A DNA stretch of 8,783 nt from an uncultured Anaeroplasma sp. (GTDB lineage: Bacteria > Bacillota_I > Bacilli_A > Acholeplasmatales > Anaeroplasmataceae), in assembly GCA_934216145.1 (NCBI GenBank), contig CAKQBG010000066.1, positions 1-8,783 of the forward strand. The letters run 5' to 3'. Both the position numbers and the translations under genes were made by a program. Shown here in pieces: positions 7,182 to 8,783 of this stretch. Each line of letters opens with the position of its first letter. Position 1 is the first letter of the stretch. The notes below the pieces were generated by a model, which saw nothing but the letters and a program-made list of their open reading frames with translations, searched no databases and was not told the DNA's origin.

Positions 7182-8276
7182 ATGGATGTAAAAGATATTA
7201 GAATTGCTCTTCATCAAATTCCTGAATTAGGTAGAAGAGAATATAAAACAAAAGAATATATTTTAAATATTGCAAAGAATCTAAATTGCAAAATTTATGA
7301 ACCAACAGAAACATCTATTGTTTTATATTTCAATTTAAATTTAGATACTACTTTATGCTTTAGATCGGATATGGATGCTTTACCTATATTAGAAGCAACT
7401 AATTTATCGTTCAAATCAAAAAATAATGGTATTATGCATGCTTGTGGTCATGATGGACATATGGCTATGCTGTTAGGCTTTGCAATATGGGCATCATTTA
7501 ATTTAAATCTTTTAAAGCATAATATTGTTTGTTTATTTCAACCATCTGAAGAAGATGATTGTGGAGCTAATGACATTATTAAATCTAATATATTAGATGA
7601 TTTAAAAATAGACGCAATCTTTGGCTTTCATATTTGGCCTTTATTAGAAGAAGGAAAGCTTTATTCAATGCCTAATGGAATGCTTGCTTCATCTGGTGAG
7701 GTAACGATTGATATTAGTGGTGAACAATTTCATGCTGCTAATAGAAAAGAAAATGATGATGCAATTTTAAGATCATTTAAGCTAATTAATGATTTTTATA
7801 AATTTTCAAGCACCGTTTCATCACCTCATTTAATTAATTTTGGAAAAATGAATGCTGGAAGTGCTAGAAATATTGTTCCTGGTAATTCTCATATTGAAGC
7901 TACATTAAGAGCCTTTGATGATGAAACATTTAAGCTTTTATCATCAACTTTAATTAGAATGTCTAAGGAACTAGAGGATAGTAAATATAAAATTAATACT
8001 AATATTAATTGGAGCTATCCTAGTGTATTAAATGATTCTAATTTGTTTTATTATTATAAGCCTTTTTTAAATTTAAATGAATTATCTAAACCATTACTTC
8101 AGGCTGAGGATTTTGGTTGTTATACAAGAAAGTATAAATCATTATTTATGTTATTAGGCTGTGGCAATACTAATCTTTTACATACTGATAAATTTGATTT
8201 TAATATGGATATACTTCAAATTGGGGTTGACACATATAAAAAGCTATCTTTAATAGATTTTATCAATAATAAATAA
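7182..8276 (+). CDS. dapL: N-acetyldiaminopimelate deacetylase (M20 family)
   Basis: This metal-dependent amidohydrolase probably removes the acetyl group from N-acetyl-LL-diaminopimelate, giving LL-DAP for DapF. The symbol follows Bacillus (formerly ykuR) and should not be confused with the LL-DAP aminotransferase also called DapL. The 364 residues show the M20D metal site: RSDMDALP (61-68), HACGHDGH (86-93, with C88 and H90), EE (123-124), H150 in GFHIWP and H334 in LHTDKF. SARNIVPGNSHIEATLR (227-243) is the dimerisation-domain signature, and AEDFG is at 308-312. The usual GKGGHAA loop reads GEQFHAA (180-186), keeping the histidine. Other M20D enzymes deacylate other amino acids, so the substrate is inferred from dapH in the same operon. 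The start could be TTG 7170. Confidence 0.85.
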   Translation: MDVKDIRIALHQIPELGRREYKTKEYILNIAKNLNCKIYEPTETSIVLYFNLNLDTTLCFRSDMDALPILEATNLSFKSKNNGIMHACGHDGHMAMLLGFAIWASFNLNLLKHNIVCLFQPSEEDDCGANDIIKSNILDDLKIDAIFGFHIWPLLEEGKLYSMPNGMLASSGEVTIDISGEQFHAANRKENDDAILRSFKLINDFYKFSSTVSSPHLINFGKMNAGSARNIVPGNSHIEATLRAFDDETFKLLSSTLIRMSKELEDSKYKINTNINWSYPSVLNDSNLFYYYKPFLNLNELSKPLLQAEDFGCYTRKYKSLFMLLGCGNTNLLHTDKFDFNMDILQIGVDTYKKLSLIDFINNK

Positions 8277-8311
8277 TATGATCTCTTCTGTGCTTTTAAT
8301 TAGGGGGTATT

Positions 8312-8392
8312 ATGGTCTATAAAAATACTCATTTACAAATTAATTTTGGGCCCTCTATATTAAATGTAGCTGATGATGAAATTCGCCTTTGA
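8312..8392 (+). CDS. Doubtful small ORF, 26 residues
   Basis: The ATG at 8312 is preceded four bases upstream by AGGGGG (8302-8307), which pairs with the 16S tail with one G-U wobble. The ORF reads MVYKNTHLQINF followed by 14 more residues, without a membrane segment, signal peptide or motif that I recognise, and ends at TGA, unlike the eight TAA stops of the operon. It lies in the transcribed tail of the operon just before two hairpins. It may be a small protein, the decayed start of a lost gene, or chance. There is no homology evidence for it. Confidence 0.2.
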   Translation: MVYKNTHLQINFGPSILNVADDEIRL

Positions 8393-8394
8393 AA

Positions 8395-8437
8395 TTAAAG
8401 GATTACCTCAAAACGAGTTGAGTAGTTATTCCTTTAA
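8395..8437 (+). promoter_or_regulatory. Stem-loop after the deacetylase gene
   Basis: TTAAAGGA (8395-8402) pairs perfectly with TCCTTTAA (8430-8437). An inner 5-bp stem CTCAA (8407-8411)/TTGAG (8418-8422) closes a six-base loop. No T run follows, so this is not a terminator by itself. The left arm can alternatively pair with ATCCTTTA at 8473-8480 inside the next hairpin. The function is unknown. Confidence 0.45.
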
Positions 8438-8455
8438 ACTGAATTGGAGTAGGTC

Positions 8456-8525
8456 AAAAAACCTAATCAAATATCCTTTAGTAATTATATTAAATGCTGG
8501 GATAATGATTAGGTTTTATTTTTAT
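8456..8525 (+). terminator. Probable intrinsic terminator of the lysine operon
   Basis: A perfect 12-bp stem pairs 8458-8469 (AAAACCTAATCA) with 8506-8517. An inner 5-bp stem TATCC (8472-8476)/GGATA (8500-8504) continues it. The stem runs into the T-rich tail TTTTATTTTTATTT (from 8514). The loop is longer than in compact terminators, which lowers certainty, but it is the best stop signal between the deacetylase and the next gene. Confidence 0.65.
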
Positions 8526-8620
8526 TTAATAAGAAGATTATTCTAATTTTAATATTTTATAAATGGTATTTTTAAATAGAATTTATATTAAGGTCGGGGG
8601 TAAAAGTTGTTTTTTTCTCA

Positions 8621-8689
8621 ATTCGAAAAAACTTTGTTTTAGATGATTTTTATTATATTATTTAAATGAATAAAAAAGTTTTTTTGAAT
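8621..8689. repeat. 15-bp inverted repeat upstream of the last gene
   Basis: Bases 8621-8635 pair with 8675-8689 over 15 consecutive positions with a single G-T wobble, around a 39-base AT-rich loop. The right arm ends eight bases before the ribosome site of the 8712 gene. The left arm can instead pair with 8603-8613 with one mismatch, so two hairpins compete for the same strand. No T run follows the right arm, so it is not a standard terminator. It could be a leader switch or an operator. The A and T runs make part of the match cheap. Confidence 0.5.
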
Positions 8690-8697
8690 GATTAATT

Positions 8698-8704
8698 GAA
8701 GGAG
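8698..8704 (+). promoter_or_regulatory. Ribosome binding site of the last, partial gene
   Basis: GAAGGAG lies seven bases before ATG 8712, normal spacing and strength for this genome. It is the main evidence that the open frame at the window edge is a real gene and that 8712, rather than the in-frame ATG at 8721, is the start. Confidence 0.75.
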
Positions 8705-8711
8705 ATAAAAT

Positions 8712-8783
8712 ATGGTTGTAATGAAAAAAATAACTAAAGAAGAATATATTAATAAGCATTTTAATAAAAAATTTAAGCTTATT
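8712..8783 (+). CDS. Start of an unrecognised gene, cut by the window end
   Basis: The 24 visible residues begin MVVMKKITKEEYINKHF and are lysine-rich without a hydrophobic signal segment, so a cytosolic protein is likely. The frame is open to the window edge and has a good ribosome site. It lies behind the probable operon terminator and a 15-bp inverted repeat, so it is probably a separate transcription unit and need not be related to lysine. I do not recognise the family, and too little is present to assign a role. Confidence 0.65.
   Translation, partial: MVVMKKITKEEYINKHFNKKFKLI

Larger units (their letters stand above)
8277..8711. other. Intergenic region, 435 bases
   Basis: The first 120 bases hold only tiny ORFs. 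Bases 8395-8525 hold the two hairpins listed separately. Bases 8526-8600 are AT-rich with one weak -10-like TAGAAT (8577-8582) but no matching -35 box, and a run of five G (8596-8600). Bases 8603-8689 hold overlapping inverted repeats before the next gene. I see no long ORF, transposon end, tRNA or recognised riboswitch class. Confidence 0.6.

Noticed and set aside
412..8276. Mycoplasma-type code (UGA as tryptophan)
   Set aside because: All nine tryptophans counted are TGG and no in-frame TGA occurs, so the standard bacterial code is the simpler reading, although every stop here is TAA.
8442..8470. preQ1-I-like riboswitch suggested by the A-rich string before CCTAA
   Set aside because: The required first stem and C-rich loop are absent; the A run is simply the base of the terminator stem.
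8373..8546. 57-codon open frame across the post-operon hairpins
   Set aside because: It has no Shine-Dalgarno site, its codon use is unlike the neighbours, and it runs through the terminator stem and T tract, so it is probably chance.

Overview
The window comes from a very AT-rich, low-GC Gram-positive-type bacterium (Bacillota, or a relative such as an Erysipelotrichia/RF39-like lineage; the exact lineage is inference). The evidence is strong AGGAGG-type Shine-Dalgarno sites, a lysine riboswitch, sigma-A-type promoters and Bacillus-type acetyl-pathway enzymes. All eight complete genes stop with TAA. All nine tryptophans I counted are TGG, so the standard bacterial code fits better than the Mycoplasma code.

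Layout. 1-80: a long hairpin that probably terminates a gene lying outside the window. 162-190: a good promoter. 198-401: an L-box lysine riboswitch with a visible antiterminator/terminator pair. 412-4735: a tightly packed block lysA-dapF-dapA-dapB-dapH, with overlaps or gaps of only 1-2 bases. 4736-4850: a 115-base gap holding a second promoter. 4851-8276: asd, a monofunctional aspartokinase and an M20-family N-acetyl-diaminopimelate deacetylase. 8277-8711: a 435-base non-coding stretch with the operon's likely terminator, extra alternative hairpins and one doubtful small ORF. 8712-8783: the 5' end of an unrecognised gene that runs off the window.

How the genes work together. They form the acetyl branch of the diaminopimelate/lysine pathway. 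Aspartokinase and Asd make aspartate semialdehyde, DapA and DapB make tetrahydrodipicolinate, and DapH acetylates it. The deacetylase later removes the acetyl group, DapF epimerises LL-DAP to meso-DAP, and LysA decarboxylates meso-DAP to lysine. The one missing step is the N-acetyl-LL-DAP aminotransferase, which must be elsewhere. Free lysine should stop transcription before lysA through the riboswitch. The promoter before asd can keep the shared aspartate-semialdehyde steps running.

I found no undescribed multi-gene system. The most unusual features are the split control of the pathway, the mutually exclusive RNA pairings after the operon, the inverted repeat before the last gene, and a few substitutions at normally conserved enzyme positions.
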